A DNA stretch of 64,000 nucleotides, taken from assembly GCA_016182805.1 (NCBI GenBank), contig JACPFV010000023.1, forward strand, positions 1,422 through 65,421. The letters are read 5' to 3'. Positions within the stretch are counted from its first letter, which is position 1. Each line of letters begins with the position of its first letter. Below, one piece after another: positions 54,950 to 64,000 of the stretch. The stretch is from Gammaproteobacteria bacterium. GTDB lineage: Bacteria; Pseudomonadota; Gammaproteobacteria; Nevskiales; Nevskiaceae. The position numbers and the translations under genes are program-made. The notes under the pieces are model-generated. The model was not told the origin of the DNA, did not search any database, and saw only the letters and a list, made by a program, of their open reading frames with translations.

Positions 54950-56530
54950 TCAGGCGCGGCCCGGCAGGAGGGTGGGCTGGGTGACGGCGTCGGTCCGCGG
55001 GTAGTCCAGCGTGTAGTGCAGTCCGCGGCTTTCCTTGCGCGCCAGCGCCGAGCGGATGATGAGGTCGGCGACCACGATCAGGTTGCGCAGTTCGACCAGG
55101 TCGGCGCCGATCCTGTAGTTGCCGTAGTACTCCTGGGTCTCGCGCCGCAGCAGGTCCACGCGGTTCTGCGCGCGCTGCAGGCGCTTGTCGGTGCGCACGA
55201 TGCCGACGTAGTCCCACATGAAGCGGCGCAGCTCCTGCCAGTTGTGCGAGACGACGACTTCCTCGTCCGAGTCCGTCACGCGCGATTCGTCCCAGGGCTG
55301 CAGCGGGCCGGGCATCGCGCGCCGCGGCAGCGCCCGGAGCAGGTCCTCGGCCGCCGCCTCGGCGAACACCAGGCACTCCAGCAGCGAGTTGCTGGCCAGG
55401 CGGTTGGCGCCGTGCAGGCCGGTGCAGGCCGCCTCGCCGACGGCGTAAAGGCCGTCGAGATCGGTGCGGGCGGCGAGATCGGTCACGACGCCGCCGCAGG
55501 TGTAATGCGCCGCCGGCACCACCGGGATCGGCTCCTTGGTGATGTCGAGGCCCAGCTCCAGGCAATGCGCGTGGATCGAGGGGAAATGGCGGCGCGTGAA
55601 CTCGGCCGGCTTGTGCGTGATGTCCAGGTAGACGAAGTCCAGGCCCAGGCGCTTCATCTCGTGGTCGATGGCGCGCGCCACGATGTCGCGCGGCGCCAGC
55701 TCGGCGCGCGCGTCGAAGCGCGGCATGAAGCGCTCGCCGCCCGGCAGGCGCAGCACCGCGCCTTCGCCGCGCAAGGCCTCGGTAATCAGGAAGGAGCGCG
55801 ACTTGCCGTGGTACAGGCAGGTCGGGTGGAACTGCATGAACTCCATGTTGGCGACGCGGCAGCCGGCGCGCCAGGCCATGGCGATGCCGTCGCCGGAGGC
55901 GCCGTGCGGGTTGCTGGAATACAGGTACACCATGTTGGCGCCGCCGGTGGCCAGCGCCACCGCCTTGGCGGCCACGGCGTCGACCCTGCCGGTTCCCAGG
56001 TCCAGCAGGTAGGCGCCCAACACGCGGCGCGCGGCGCGGTCGACGATCAGGTCCACCGCGATGGTGTGCTCGCGCACGCGGATGTTGGGATGGGCGGCGG
56101 CCAGCGAGGCCAGCGTGGTCTCGACCGCGCGGCCGGTGGCGTCGGCGGCGTGCACCACGCGGCGGTGGCTGTGGCCGCCCTCGCGCGTCAGGTGCAGGCG
56201 CCCGGCGGCGGGATCGTCCTCGTCCAGGGTGAAGCCCACGCCCTGCTCGATCAGCCAGCGCACGCAGGCCGGGCCGCGCTCCACGGTGAAGCGCACCGCC
56301 TTCTCGTCGCACAGGCCGGCACCGGCGACCAGGGTGTCGCGCACGTGGGCTTCCAGCGAATCGTTCTCGTCCAGCACCGCGGAAATGCCGCCCTGGGCCC
56401 ACAGCGTGGCGCCGCCGGACAGCTCGGCCTTGGACACCACGCACACGGAATGGCCCTGCTGGGCCAGGCGCAAGGCCAGGGAAAGGCCGGCCGCGCCGCT
56501 GCCCAGGATCAAAACTTCCGCATTTTGCAT
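54950..56530 (-). CDS. nadB: L-aspartate oxidase
   Basis: [76 protein letters not shown]. Confidence 0.97.
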   Translation of the reverse strand: MQNAEVLILGSGAAGLSLALRLAQQGHSVCVVSKAELSGGATLWAQGGISAVLDENDSLEAHVRDTLVAGAGLCDEKAVRFTVERGPACVRWLIEQGVGFTLDEDDPAAGRLHLTREGGHSHRRVVHAADATGRAVETTLASLAAAHPNIRVREHTIAVDLIVDRAARRVLGAYLLDLGTGRVDAVAAKAVALATGGANMVYLYSSNPHGASGDGIAMAWRAGCRVANMEFMQFHPTCLYHGKSRSFLITEALRGEGAVLRLPGGERFMPRFDARAELAPRDIVARAIDHEMKRLGLDFVYLDITHKPAEFTRRHFPSIHAHCLELGLDITKEPIPVVPAAHYTCGGVVTDLAARTDLDGLYAVGEAACTGLHGANRLASNSLLECLVFAEAAAEDLLRALPRRAMPGPLQPWDESRVTDSDEEVVVSHNWQELRRFMWDYVGIVRTDKRLQRAQNRVDLLRRETQEYYGNYRIGADLVELRNLIVVADLIIRSALARKESRGLHYTLDYPRTDAVTQPTLLPGRA

Positions 56531-56645
56531 AACTTGTTGAGAGCGGCTTGCTAGAATGTGCTGCGGCCGCGGGATTTTGCGGCCGTCACAGTTTATCCCG
56601 TTCCCCTTTCAGGCGCGCCGGATTGCGCGCCGACACCCCATCGCG

Positions 56646-57224
56646 ATGAGCGAAGAAATACTTGACGAGCAACTGGTCGTTCGCGCCCAGCAAGGCGATA
56701 AGCGCGCCTTCGATCTGCTCGTACGCAAGTACCAGTTCCGGATCGTCCAGCTGGTCGAGCGCCTGGTCGGCGAGGCCGACGCGCTGGACGTGGCCCAGGA
56801 GACCTTCATCAAGGCGTACCGCGCCCTGAACGGCTTTCGCGGCCAGTCGCAGTTCTACACCTGGCTGTACCGCATCGGCATCAACACGGCGAAGAACCAC
56901 CTGGTGGCGCGCAACCGGCGGCCGGCCAGCCAGGACATCGACGTGTCCGACGCCGAGCTGTTCGGACATACCGACCACATGAGCGATGCGGAGACGCCGG
57001 AGCGCGTCGCGCTGTCCGACGAGATCAAGCACAAGATCATGGAAACCATAGCGAAACTGCCCGCCGATCTGCGCCAGGCGATTACCCTGCGCGAGCTCGA
57101 GGGCCTGTCGTACGAGGAGATCGCCGAGGTCATGGACTGCCCGATCGGCACGGTGCGCTCGCGCATCTTTCGCGCGCGCGAGGCGATCGACGCGGTCATC
57201 AATCCTTTGCTGCAAAGCACATGA
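56646..57224 (+). CDS. rpoE: RNA polymerase sigma factor RpoE/AlgU (ECF)
   Basis: DEQLVVRAQQGDKRAFDLLVRKYQFRIVQLVERLVGEADALDVAQETFIKAYRALNGFRGQSQFYTWLYRIGINTAKNHLV. Confidence 0.98.
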   Translation: MSEEILDEQLVVRAQQGDKRAFDLLVRKYQFRIVQLVERLVGEADALDVAQETFIKAYRALNGFRGQSQFYTWLYRIGINTAKNHLVARNRRPASQDIDVSDAELFGHTDHMSDAETPERVALSDEIKHKIMETIAKLPADLRQAITLRELEGLSYEEIAEVMDCPIGTVRSRIFRAREAIDAVINPLLQST

Positions 57225-57233
57225 CTCCGACCC

Positions 57234-57261
57234 GGAACTTTCCCCCGCTTTTGTGGTTTAA
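57234..57261 (+). promoter_or_regulatory. Sigma-E-type promoter candidate between rpoE and rseA
   Basis: GGAACTT (57234-57240) - 16 nt - TTTAA (57257-57261). Confidence 0.5.
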
Positions 57262-57310
57262 ACGGACAAGCCGGCGAGCGAAAGCCCGCTTCCTGAATTA
57301 GGATTACGGT

Positions 57311-57907
57311 ATGCGTGACGAGTCCCTTTCCGCCTTGCTGGACGGCGAGTGTTCCCCTGAGGAACTCAATCGCCTGTTGGACGATCTGGACCGTTCTCCC
57401 GAGCTGCGCGCGCGCTACAGCCGCATGTGCCTGTCGCGCGAGGTTGCGCGCGGCCTGCGCTGCGGGCGCCGGGACCTGGACCTCGACCTGTCCGGCCGCG
57501 TGATGGCGGCGCTGGACGCCGAGCCGGCACCGGCCGCGCGGGTGCTCGGCTTCCCCGGCCGCATCCGCGCCTGGCAGCCGCTGGCGGGACTGGCCGGCCT
57601 GGCCCTGGCCGCCTCGATGGCGGCGGTCGCCGTGGTCGGCTGGGTGCGCCTGCAGGACGAAACGGTTCCGGCGGCGCCGGCCGTCGCAGTCGCCGTCCCG
57701 GCCGCGCCGGTCGTGGCCGCGGCCAATCCGTCCGTTGCCGGCTTCCAGCCGGTGGCGCAGAAGCAGGCCGAGGAGCAGTACGGTTCCGAGGCCGAACTGC
57801 GCCAGCAGCTCGACCGCTACCTGATCGAGCACAACACGCACAGCCCGATGGGCATGGCGCGCTACGCAGCGCACCACGCCATCTACCGCCCGGACGAACG
57901 GCGCTGA
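57311..57907 (+). CDS. rseA: Anti-sigma factor RseA/MucA
   Basis: MRDESLSALLDGECSPEELNRLLDDLDRSPELRARYSRMCLSREVARG; single TM; downstream of rpoE. Confidence 0.93.
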   Translation: MRDESLSALLDGECSPEELNRLLDDLDRSPELRARYSRMCLSREVARGLRCGRRDLDLDLSGRVMAALDAEPAPAARVLGFPGRIRAWQPLAGLAGLALAASMAAVAVVGWVRLQDETVPAAPAVAVAVPAAPVVAAANPSVAGFQPVAQKQAEEQYGSEAELRQQLDRYLIEHNTHSPMGMARYAAHHAIYRPDERR

Positions 57908-58893
57908 TGCGCGCCGCGGTTTCGGTTCTGCCCGCCGCCTGCGCGGCGGCCGTATGGGCGTCCTCGGCCGTCGCCGGGCCGGCCGAAGGGCTGGTCCGCA
58001 TCAGCGAGGCGGCGCGCACCGGCAACTACCAGGGCATCGTCGTCTACCGCGACGGCGAGATGCTGGAGACGCTGCGCCTGGTGCACCGCTTCCAGGACGG
58101 CGAGGAGCGCGAGCGCATGGTCTCGCTGACCGGCGACGCGCGCGAGATCCTGCGCCGCGGCACCGAAGTGACGACCGTCGTCCCGGCCGCGCGCGTGGTC
58201 ACGGTGGATCAGCGCGAAGGCAAGGGCATCTTCCCGGTCCTGTCGCAGAACGCCGTGCAGGAACTGGTGCAGTACTACGAGTTCAGCGACGTGGGCGTGT
58301 CGCGCGTCGCCGGCCGCAGTTGCCGCAGCCTGCGCGTGCGGCCGCGCGACCGTTACCGCTACGGCTACGAGGTCTGCGCCGACACGCAGAAGAACGTGCC
58401 GCTCAAGGTCAGCCTGCTGGGCCGCGACGGCCGCGTGCTCGAGCAGCTGATGTTCACCGAGGTCGAGTATCCGGCCGCGATCCCCGACCAGGCGTTGGCC
58501 GCGGGCGTGGACACCACCGGCTTCGAGCGTGTCGCCCACCGGGTCGCCATGCCGCCGCTGGATGCGGCCGCGTGGGTGCCGCAAAACCTGCCGCCGGGCT
58601 TCCGCGTCACCATGCGCGACCTGCGCCTGCTGCCGGGCGACCGCGGCGTGGTTGAGCACCTGCTCATCAGCGACGGCCTGTCGGCCGTGTCCATCTTCAG
58701 CGCGCGGGTGCGCGTGCCGGAAAAGCCGCCGGAAAAGCAATTCAACGGCATGTCGCAGGTGGGTGCGACCCACGCCTATGGCCGCGTGGTCGGCGGCGTC
58801 CACGTTACGGTCGTCGGCGAAGTGCCGGAGGAGACCGTGCGCTACATCGGCGACGGCGTGCAGACGCCATCCGCCGCGGGGACGGATGATTGA
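57907..58893 (+). CDS. rseB: Sigma-E regulatory protein RseB/MucB
   Basis: ARTGNYQGIVVYRDGEMLETLRLVHRFQDGEERERMVSLTGDAREILRRG. Confidence 0.95.
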   Translation: MRAAVSVLPAACAAAVWASSAVAGPAEGLVRISEAARTGNYQGIVVYRDGEMLETLRLVHRFQDGEERERMVSLTGDAREILRRGTEVTTVVPAARVVTVDQREGKGIFPVLSQNAVQELVQYYEFSDVGVSRVAGRSCRSLRVRPRDRYRYGYEVCADTQKNVPLKVSLLGRDGRVLEQLMFTEVEYPAAIPDQALAAGVDTTGFERVAHRVAMPPLDAAAWVPQNLPPGFRVTMRDLRLLPGDRGVVEHLLISDGLSAVSIFSARVRVPEKPPEKQFNGMSQVGATHAYGRVVGGVHVTVVGEVPEETVRYIGDGVQTPSAAGTDD

Positions 58894-59353
58894 GGAGCGC
58901 GCCGTGGTCCGCGCGGTGCGCGGCACCGCGGTCCGGGTGCAGGCGTACGGCCCGGGCAACTGCGAGCGTTGCGCCAGCGGCCAGGGTTGCGGCGGCGGCA
59001 TCCTGTCCCGCCTGATCGGGCACCGCCGCCCGGACGTCGAGGCCGACAGCCGCGTCGCCGACCTGCGGGTCGGCGACACCGTGATCGTCGGCATCCCGGA
59101 GGACGCGCTGGTGTCGGCGTCGATCCGCGTCTATCTGCTGCCCCTGGTCGCCATGTTCGGCTTCGGCGCTTTCGCCCACCACATCCTGGAGGCGCACGAG
59201 TTGCTGGTGGCCCTGTTCGCCCTGGCGGGCCTGGCCGCAGCCTTTCTAGCGCTGCGGGTGTTCAACGCCAAGGCCGAGCGCTCCGGCCGCTTCCGCCCGG
59301 TGGTTCTGCGCAAGGACGCGCCCGATGCCGGGCGTTGCGCGCGCATCGGGTGA
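58886..59353 (+). CDS. rseC: RseC/MucC family protein
   Basis: MIEERAVVRAVRGTAVRVQAYGPGNCERCASGQGCGGGILSRLIG; two TM helices; position. Confidence 0.9.
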   Translation: MIEERAVVRAVRGTAVRVQAYGPGNCERCASGQGCGGGILSRLIGHRRPDVEADSRVADLRVGDTVIVGIPEDALVSASIRVYLLPLVAMFGFGAFAHHILEAHELLVALFALAGLAAAFLALRVFNAKAERSGRFRPVVLRKDAPDAGRCARIG

Positions 59354-59420
59354 ATTGCGCGTCAACAGGCCCTAAAATCCCCCACCTCTCCTCAATTTTC
59401 CAGCTTTTTCGGGGTTGGCC

Positions 59421-60863
59421 ATGACGGATGCCGCGCGGCGCCTGCGCCTCTTGCTGTCTAGCTTCGTCGTTGCGGCGGCCGTCGCCGGCTGCGCGCGCGA
59501 GCGCGAGACGGCGTTCCCCGATTTCGCCGACCTGGTGGAGGAAGTCAGCCCGTCGGTGGTCAACATCAGCACGGTGGCGGCGGCGCCGGACCAGCCGGCG
59601 CGGACGGTGCCGGAGAGCGAGCGCGGCCCGTTCGGCGATTTCTTCCGCAAGTTCTTCGACAACCCGCCGGAAGGCGAGGACGGCGGCGAGCAGGACGAGG
59701 ACCAGGGTCCGGACGCGCAGTCGCTGGGCTCCGGCTTCGTGCTGTGGGAGGACGGCTACGTCCTGACCAACGCGCACGTCGTGCGCGAGGCGAGCGAGAT
59801 CATCGTGCGCCTGTCGGATCGGCGCGAGCTGCCGGCGAAGGTCGTCGGCAGCGACGACCGCAGCGACCTGGCGCTGCTCAAGATCGAGGCCGACGACCTG
59901 CCGGCGGTCGCGCTGGGCGACGCCACCCGGCTGCGCGTCGGACAGTGGGTGCTCGCGATCGGTTCGCCCTTCGGCTTCGACCACTCGGTCACGGCCGGCA
60001 TCGTCTCGGCCAAGGGCCGCGCGCTGCCGAGCGAGAACTACGTGCCGTTCATCCAGACCGACGTTGCCATCAACCCCGGCAACTCCGGCGGTCCGCTGTT
60101 CAACATCCGCGGCGAGGTGATCGGCGTCAACTCGCAGATCTTCTCGCAGACCGGCGGCTACATGGGAGTGTCGTTCGCCATCCCCATCGACGTCGCCGCC
60201 AAGGTCGCCACCCAGCTCAAGGAAAAGGGCCGGGTCACGCGCGGCTGGCTGGGCGTGGTCGTTCAGGAGGTCACGCGCGACCTGGCGCAGTCCTTCGGCA
60301 TGGAGAGGCCGGAGGGCGCTCTGGTGGCGCGCGTGCTGCCCGGCAGTCCGGCTGAGGAAGCCGGCCTGCGCCCCGGCGACGTGATCCTGTCGTACAACGG
60401 CGAGCCGCTGCCCACCTCCAGCGCGCTGCCGCCGCTGGTCGGCAACTCCGATCCGGGCGAGAGCGCGCGGCTGGAAGTGCGCCGCGACGGCCGCACCGTC
60501 ACCATGAAAGTGCAGGTCGGGATGCTGGACAGCGAGGATCAGCGCCCGGCGGCCCCGGAAAAGCGCGGCACCCTGGGCATCGTCGTCGAGGCGCTGAGCC
60601 CCGAGCAGCGCCGGCGCGAGCGGGTCGTGTCCGGCGGCGCCCTCGTCGTCGAACTGGAGGACGGCCCCGGCCGCTCCGCCGGACTGCGCTCGGGCGACAT
60701 CATCCTGACCATCGCCGGCAACGAGATCGACGGGCCGCAGCGCCTGGCCGAGGTCGTGCAGCGCCTGACGCCCGGCATGTCGGTGCCGATGCTGGTGCAG
60801 CGCAACGGCACGCCGTTGTTCCTGGCGCTTGAGATCCCGGCGGCGGGCGATGAGCGGCGGTAA
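59421..60863 (+). CDS. DegP/MucD-type periplasmic serine protease with two PDZ domains
   Basis: GYVLTNAHVVREASEIIV, DRSDLALLKIEA, INPGNSGGPLFNIRGEVIGVNSQIFSQTGGYMGVSFAIPID; two PDZ segments. Confidence 0.95.
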   Translation: MTDAARRLRLLLSSFVVAAAVAGCARERETAFPDFADLVEEVSPSVVNISTVAAAPDQPARTVPESERGPFGDFFRKFFDNPPEGEDGGEQDEDQGPDAQSLGSGFVLWEDGYVLTNAHVVREASEIIVRLSDRRELPAKVVGSDDRSDLALLKIEADDLPAVALGDATRLRVGQWVLAIGSPFGFDHSVTAGIVSAKGRALPSENYVPFIQTDVAINPGNSGGPLFNIRGEVIGVNSQIFSQTGGYMGVSFAIPIDVAAKVATQLKEKGRVTRGWLGVVVQEVTRDLAQSFGMERPEGALVARVLPGSPAEEAGLRPGDVILSYNGEPLPTSSALPPLVGNSDPGESARLEVRRDGRTVTMKVQVGMLDSEDQRPAAPEKRGTLGIVVEALSPEQRRRERVVSGGALVVELEDGPGRSAGLRSGDIILTIAGNEIDGPQRLAEVVQRLTPGMSVPMLVQRNGTPLFLALEIPAAGDERR

Positions 60864-61122
60864 GACGCGGCTGTTGTTGCTGAGCCGGCCGGATTGCCAC
60901 CTGTGCGAGGAGCTGGCGGACGAGCTGCGCGCGGCGTTTTCCGGGGCATACGAACTGGCCGAGGCCTGCGTGGACGAGCGGCTGGAGTGGAAGAAGGCGT
61001 ACGGCCGCGAAATCCCGGTGCTGCTGACGGAGTCCGGAGAGGTTCTGTGCCGCAGCTTCTTCGATCCGGAACCGGTGCGACGCCACTTGCGGGCGGCGAC
61101 GCCGGTCCTCCCCGACTCCTGA
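60850..61122 (+). CDS. Glutaredoxin-like/thioredoxin-fold small protein
   Basis: [23 protein letters not shown] CxxC motif; [15 protein letters not shown]. Confidence 0.85.
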   Translation: MSGGKTRLLLLSRPDCHLCEELADELRAAFSGAYELAEACVDERLEWKKAYGREIPVLLTESGEVLCRSFFDPEPVRRHLRAATPVLPDS

Positions 61123-61183
61123 CTCCCGACCCCCCGACTCCTGGCCCCTGTATACTTCGCGGCCATTTTGGCGCGGCTTTGCA

Positions 61184-62986
61184 ATGAAGCAGTCCCACAT
61201 CCGCAACTTCTCCATCATCGCCCACATCGACCACGGCAAGTCCACGCTGGCCGACCGGTTCATCCAGTTGTGCGGCGGCCTGGAGGCGCGCGAGATGACC
61301 GAGCAGGTGCTCGACAACAACCCGATCGAGCGCGAGCGCGGCATCACCATCAAGGCGCAGGCGGTTTCGCTCAACTACACCGCGCGCGACGGCGAAATCT
61401 ACCAGCTCAACCTGATGGACACGCCCGGGCACGTGGACTTCTCCTACGAGGTGTCGCGCTCGCTGGCCGCCTGCGAGGGCGCGCTGCTGGTGGTGGACTG
61501 CTCGCAGGGCGTCGAGGCGCAGACCGTCGCCAACTGCTACACCGCGATCGAGCAGGACCTGGAAGTGCTGCCGGTGCTGAACAAGGTGGACCTGCAGAAC
61601 GCCGAGCCGGAGCGCGTGCAGGAGGAGATCGAGGAGATCATCGGCCTGGATGCGTCCGACGCGGTGAAGATTTCCGCCAAGACCGGCCTCAACGTCCCGG
61701 ACGTGCTGGAAGCCGTCGTGCACAAGCTGCCGCCGCCCAAGGGCGATCCGGCGGGCCAGCTCCAGGCGCTGATCGTGGACTCCTGGTTCGACAACTACCT
61801 GGGCGTGGTCTCGCTGGTGCGCGTGGTCAACGGCTCCGTGCGCAAGGGCCAGAAGATCCGCGTGCTGTCCACCGGCAAGGATTACGAGGTCTCCGGCCTG
61901 GGCGTGCACACGCCCAAGCGCCTGTACAAAGACCGGCTCGAAACCGGCGAGGTCGGCTTCCTGATCGCCGGCATCAAGGACATCTTCGGCGCCCCGGTCG
62001 GCGACACCCTGACCGATTCGGCCAACGCTTGCGAAAAGCAGCTCCCCGGTTTCCGCACGATCCAGCCGCGCGTGTTCGCCGGCATGTTCCCAGTGGACGC
62101 CGACGACTTCGAGAACTTCCGCGAGTCGCTGCAAAAGCTGCGCCTGAACGATTCCGCGCTCCAGTTCGAGCCGGAGAACTCCACCGCGCTGGGCTTCGGC
62201 TTCCGCATCGGCTTCCTGGGCATGCTGCACATGGAGATCGTGCAGGAGCGGCTGGAGCGCGAGTACGGCCTGAACCTCATCACCACCGCGCCGAGCGTGG
62301 TCTACGAAGTCGTGCCGACCAACGGTGAGGTCAAGAAGATCGACAACCCGGCGGACCTGCCCGAGGCCGGACATTACGACGAGATCCGCGAGCCGATCAT
62401 CCTGGCGCGCATCCTGATGCCCTCCGACTACGTCGGCCCGGTCATGCAGCTGTGCATGGAAAAGCGCGGCGTGCAGAAGAACCTGCGCTACATGGGCAAG
62501 CAGGTGCAGATGGAAGTCGAGATGCCGCTGGCGGAGGTCGTGCTGGACTTCTTCGACCGCCTGAAGAGCGTGTCGCGCGGCTACGCCTCGTTCGAGTACG
62601 AGTTCGTGCGCTTCCAGGCCGCGGACTTGGTCAAGTTGGATGTGCTGGTCAACGGCGACAAGGTGGACGCGCTGGCGACGATCGTGCACCGCGACACCGC
62701 GTACCCGCGCGGCCGCGACCTGTGCGAGAAGATGCAGGAAGTGATCCACCGCCAGATGTTCGACGTCGCGATCCAGGCCGCGATCGGCTCCAAGATCATC
62801 TCGCGCTCGACGGTCAAGGCGCTGCGCAAGGACGTGCTGGCCAAGTGCTACGGCGGCGATGTGTCGCGCAAGCGCAAGCTGCTGGAGAAGCAGAAGGAAG
62901 GCAAGAAGCGCATGAAACAGGTCGGCACCGTCGAAATCCCGCAGGAGGCGTTCCTGGCGGTCCTGGGCGTCAGCAAAAAGCAATGA
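61184..62986 (+). CDS. lepA: Elongation factor 4 (LepA)
   Basis: [63 protein letters not shown]. Confidence 0.98.
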   Translation: MKQSHIRNFSIIAHIDHGKSTLADRFIQLCGGLEAREMTEQVLDNNPIERERGITIKAQAVSLNYTARDGEIYQLNLMDTPGHVDFSYEVSRSLAACEGALLVVDCSQGVEAQTVANCYTAIEQDLEVLPVLNKVDLQNAEPERVQEEIEEIIGLDASDAVKISAKTGLNVPDVLEAVVHKLPPPKGDPAGQLQALIVDSWFDNYLGVVSLVRVVNGSVRKGQKIRVLSTGKDYEVSGLGVHTPKRLYKDRLETGEVGFLIAGIKDIFGAPVGDTLTDSANACEKQLPGFRTIQPRVFAGMFPVDADDFENFRESLQKLRLNDSALQFEPENSTALGFGFRIGFLGMLHMEIVQERLEREYGLNLITTAPSVVYEVVPTNGEVKKIDNPADLPEAGHYDEIREPIILARILMPSDYVGPVMQLCMEKRGVQKNLRYMGKQVQMEVEMPLAEVVLDFFDRLKSVSRGYASFEYEFVRFQAADLVKLDVLVNGDKVDALATIVHRDTAYPRGRDLCEKMQEVIHRQMFDVAIQAAIGSKIISRSTVKALRKDVLAKCYGGDVSRKRKLLEKQKEGKKRMKQVGTVEIPQEAFLAVLGVSKKQ

Positions 62987-63777
62987 GCGACTTTCACGTT
63001 GATTTCGCGGTCATCCTGACCGCCCTGACGTTGTTCACCGGCCTGATCTGGGCGCTGGACAAATGGTGGTGGGCGCCGGCACGGCAGTTCAAGCTGGCGC
63101 CGGGCGAGGCGGACAAGCCGAACTGGCTGATCGACACCTCGCGCTCGTTCTTCCCGGTGATCCTGATCGTGCTGCTGCTGCGTTCGTTCCTGGTTGAGCC
63201 GTTCCGCATCCCGTCCGGCTCGATGATCCCGACGCTGCTGGTCGGCGATTTCATCCTGGTCAACAAGTTCACCTACGGCCTGCGCGATCCCGTGTTCCAC
63301 ACCAAGTTCGTGGACGGCGGTAAGCCGCAGCGCGGCGACGTGGTCGTGTTCCGCTTTCCGCTCGATCCGAGCAAGGATTTCATCAAGCGCGTGATCGGCC
63401 TGCCGGGCGACCGCATCGCCTACCGCGACAAGACCCTGTACATCAACGGCGAGGTCATGCGGCTCGACGCCGACGGCGTATATACTGCAATCGGCCTGCC
63501 GCCGCCGGGCGTGGTCTACCGCTACAGCGAGGCGCTGGGCGGGGCCAAGCACGCGGTGCTGATCAACCCGGCGCGCCCGGCCGAGGGTTTCGAGTTCGTG
63601 GTACCGCAAGGCGAGTACTTCGTGATGGGCGACAACCGGGACGGCAGCGACGACAGCCGCCGCTGGGGCACGGTGCCGGAGCGCAATCTCGTCGGACGGG
63701 CGTTCTTCATCTGGATGAGTTGGGACGCCTCGCGCTTCCGCCCGGACTGGGGCCGCATCGGCATGAGCATCCGCTGA
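62983..63777 (+). CDS. lepB: Signal peptidase I
   Basis: [33 protein letters not shown] ... [22 protein letters not shown] ... [33 protein letters not shown]. Confidence 0.97.
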   Translation: MSDFHVDFAVILTALTLFTGLIWALDKWWWAPARQFKLAPGEADKPNWLIDTSRSFFPVILIVLLLRSFLVEPFRIPSGSMIPTLLVGDFILVNKFTYGLRDPVFHTKFVDGGKPQRGDVVVFRFPLDPSKDFIKRVIGLPGDRIAYRDKTLYINGEVMRLDADGVYTAIGLPPPGVVYRYSEALGGAKHAVLINPARPAEGFEFVVPQGEYFVMGDNRDGSDDSRRWGTVPERNLVGRAFFIWMSWDASRFRPDWGRIGMSIR

Positions 63778-63794
63778 CCGCCGGGGGAGAGGAT

Positions 63795-64000
63795 ATGCGT
63801 TTGCGCCGTTCGCAACTGGGTCTGGGCATGTGGGGCTGGTTCTACGTGGCCGGCACGATGGGCGTCATCGCGATGGTCGGCATCAAGTCCGTGCCCATCT
63901 ACACCAACCAGATGGCGATCCAGCGCGCGATCCAGCAGGTGGCCGGCCAGGGCGCGCTGGCCAGCGCCAGCGCGCCGGAAGTGCGCAGCGCCTTGCAGCG
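63795..64000 (+). CDS. DUF4845-type small membrane protein, partial (runs off window end)
   Basis: MRLRRSQLGLGMWGWFYVAGTMGVIAMVGIKSVPIYTNQMAIQRAIQQVAGQGALA, directly downstream of lepB. Confidence 0.7.
   Translation, partial: MRLRRSQLGLGMWGWFYVAGTMGVIAMVGIKSVPIYTNQMAIQRAIQQVAGQGALASASAPEVRSALQ

Noticed and set aside
54127-54984. 285-aa plus-strand ORF after the receiver gene
   Set aside because: Only the first ~38 aa looks EAL-like; beyond ~54240 it is antisense to the membrane-sensor fragment.

Overview
The window is a GC-rich, gene-dense bacterial chromosome segment, most likely gammaproteobacterial (lineage inferred from gene content only). It is mostly housekeeping operons: aspS, nadA-glyA-nrdR-ribD-ribE-ribBA-ribH-nusB-thiL-pgpA, folD, tRNA-Pro, prfB-lysS, sdhCDAB, nadB, rpoE-rseABC-degP and lepA-lepB. 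Accessory parts include a WS/DGAT gene with a LuxR-type regulator, an acyclic-terpene/leucine-type (atu) catabolic cluster with ETF and ETF-QO genes inserted after atuA, LPS-core genes (GT9, Kdo kinase) flanked by two paralogous HDOD proteins, a GH31 lipoprotein next to a GMC oxidoreductase, and an OmpA protein with acidic repeats. I saw no transposase, prophage, CRISPR array or recognisable defence island. The most unusual signals are small-scale: (i) a 71-aa ORF that reads as a macrodomain with its centre deleted; (ii) a convergent pair of c-di-GMP gene remnants, a receiver-EAL truncated and internally deleted and a membrane-sensor protein lacking its output domain; (iii) a ~140-bp C/G-tract palindromic element carried in frame inside atuA; (iv) a 5' tRNA-Pro half copy joined to a long hairpin ~195 bp upstream of the intact tRNA-Pro; (v) a 110-bp palindrome of G-tracts spanning the nrdR/ribD junction; (vi) a DUF1674/SDHAF4-like small gene and a PilZ gene embedded in the sdh locus. 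All calls are by reading the sequence; no database search was run.
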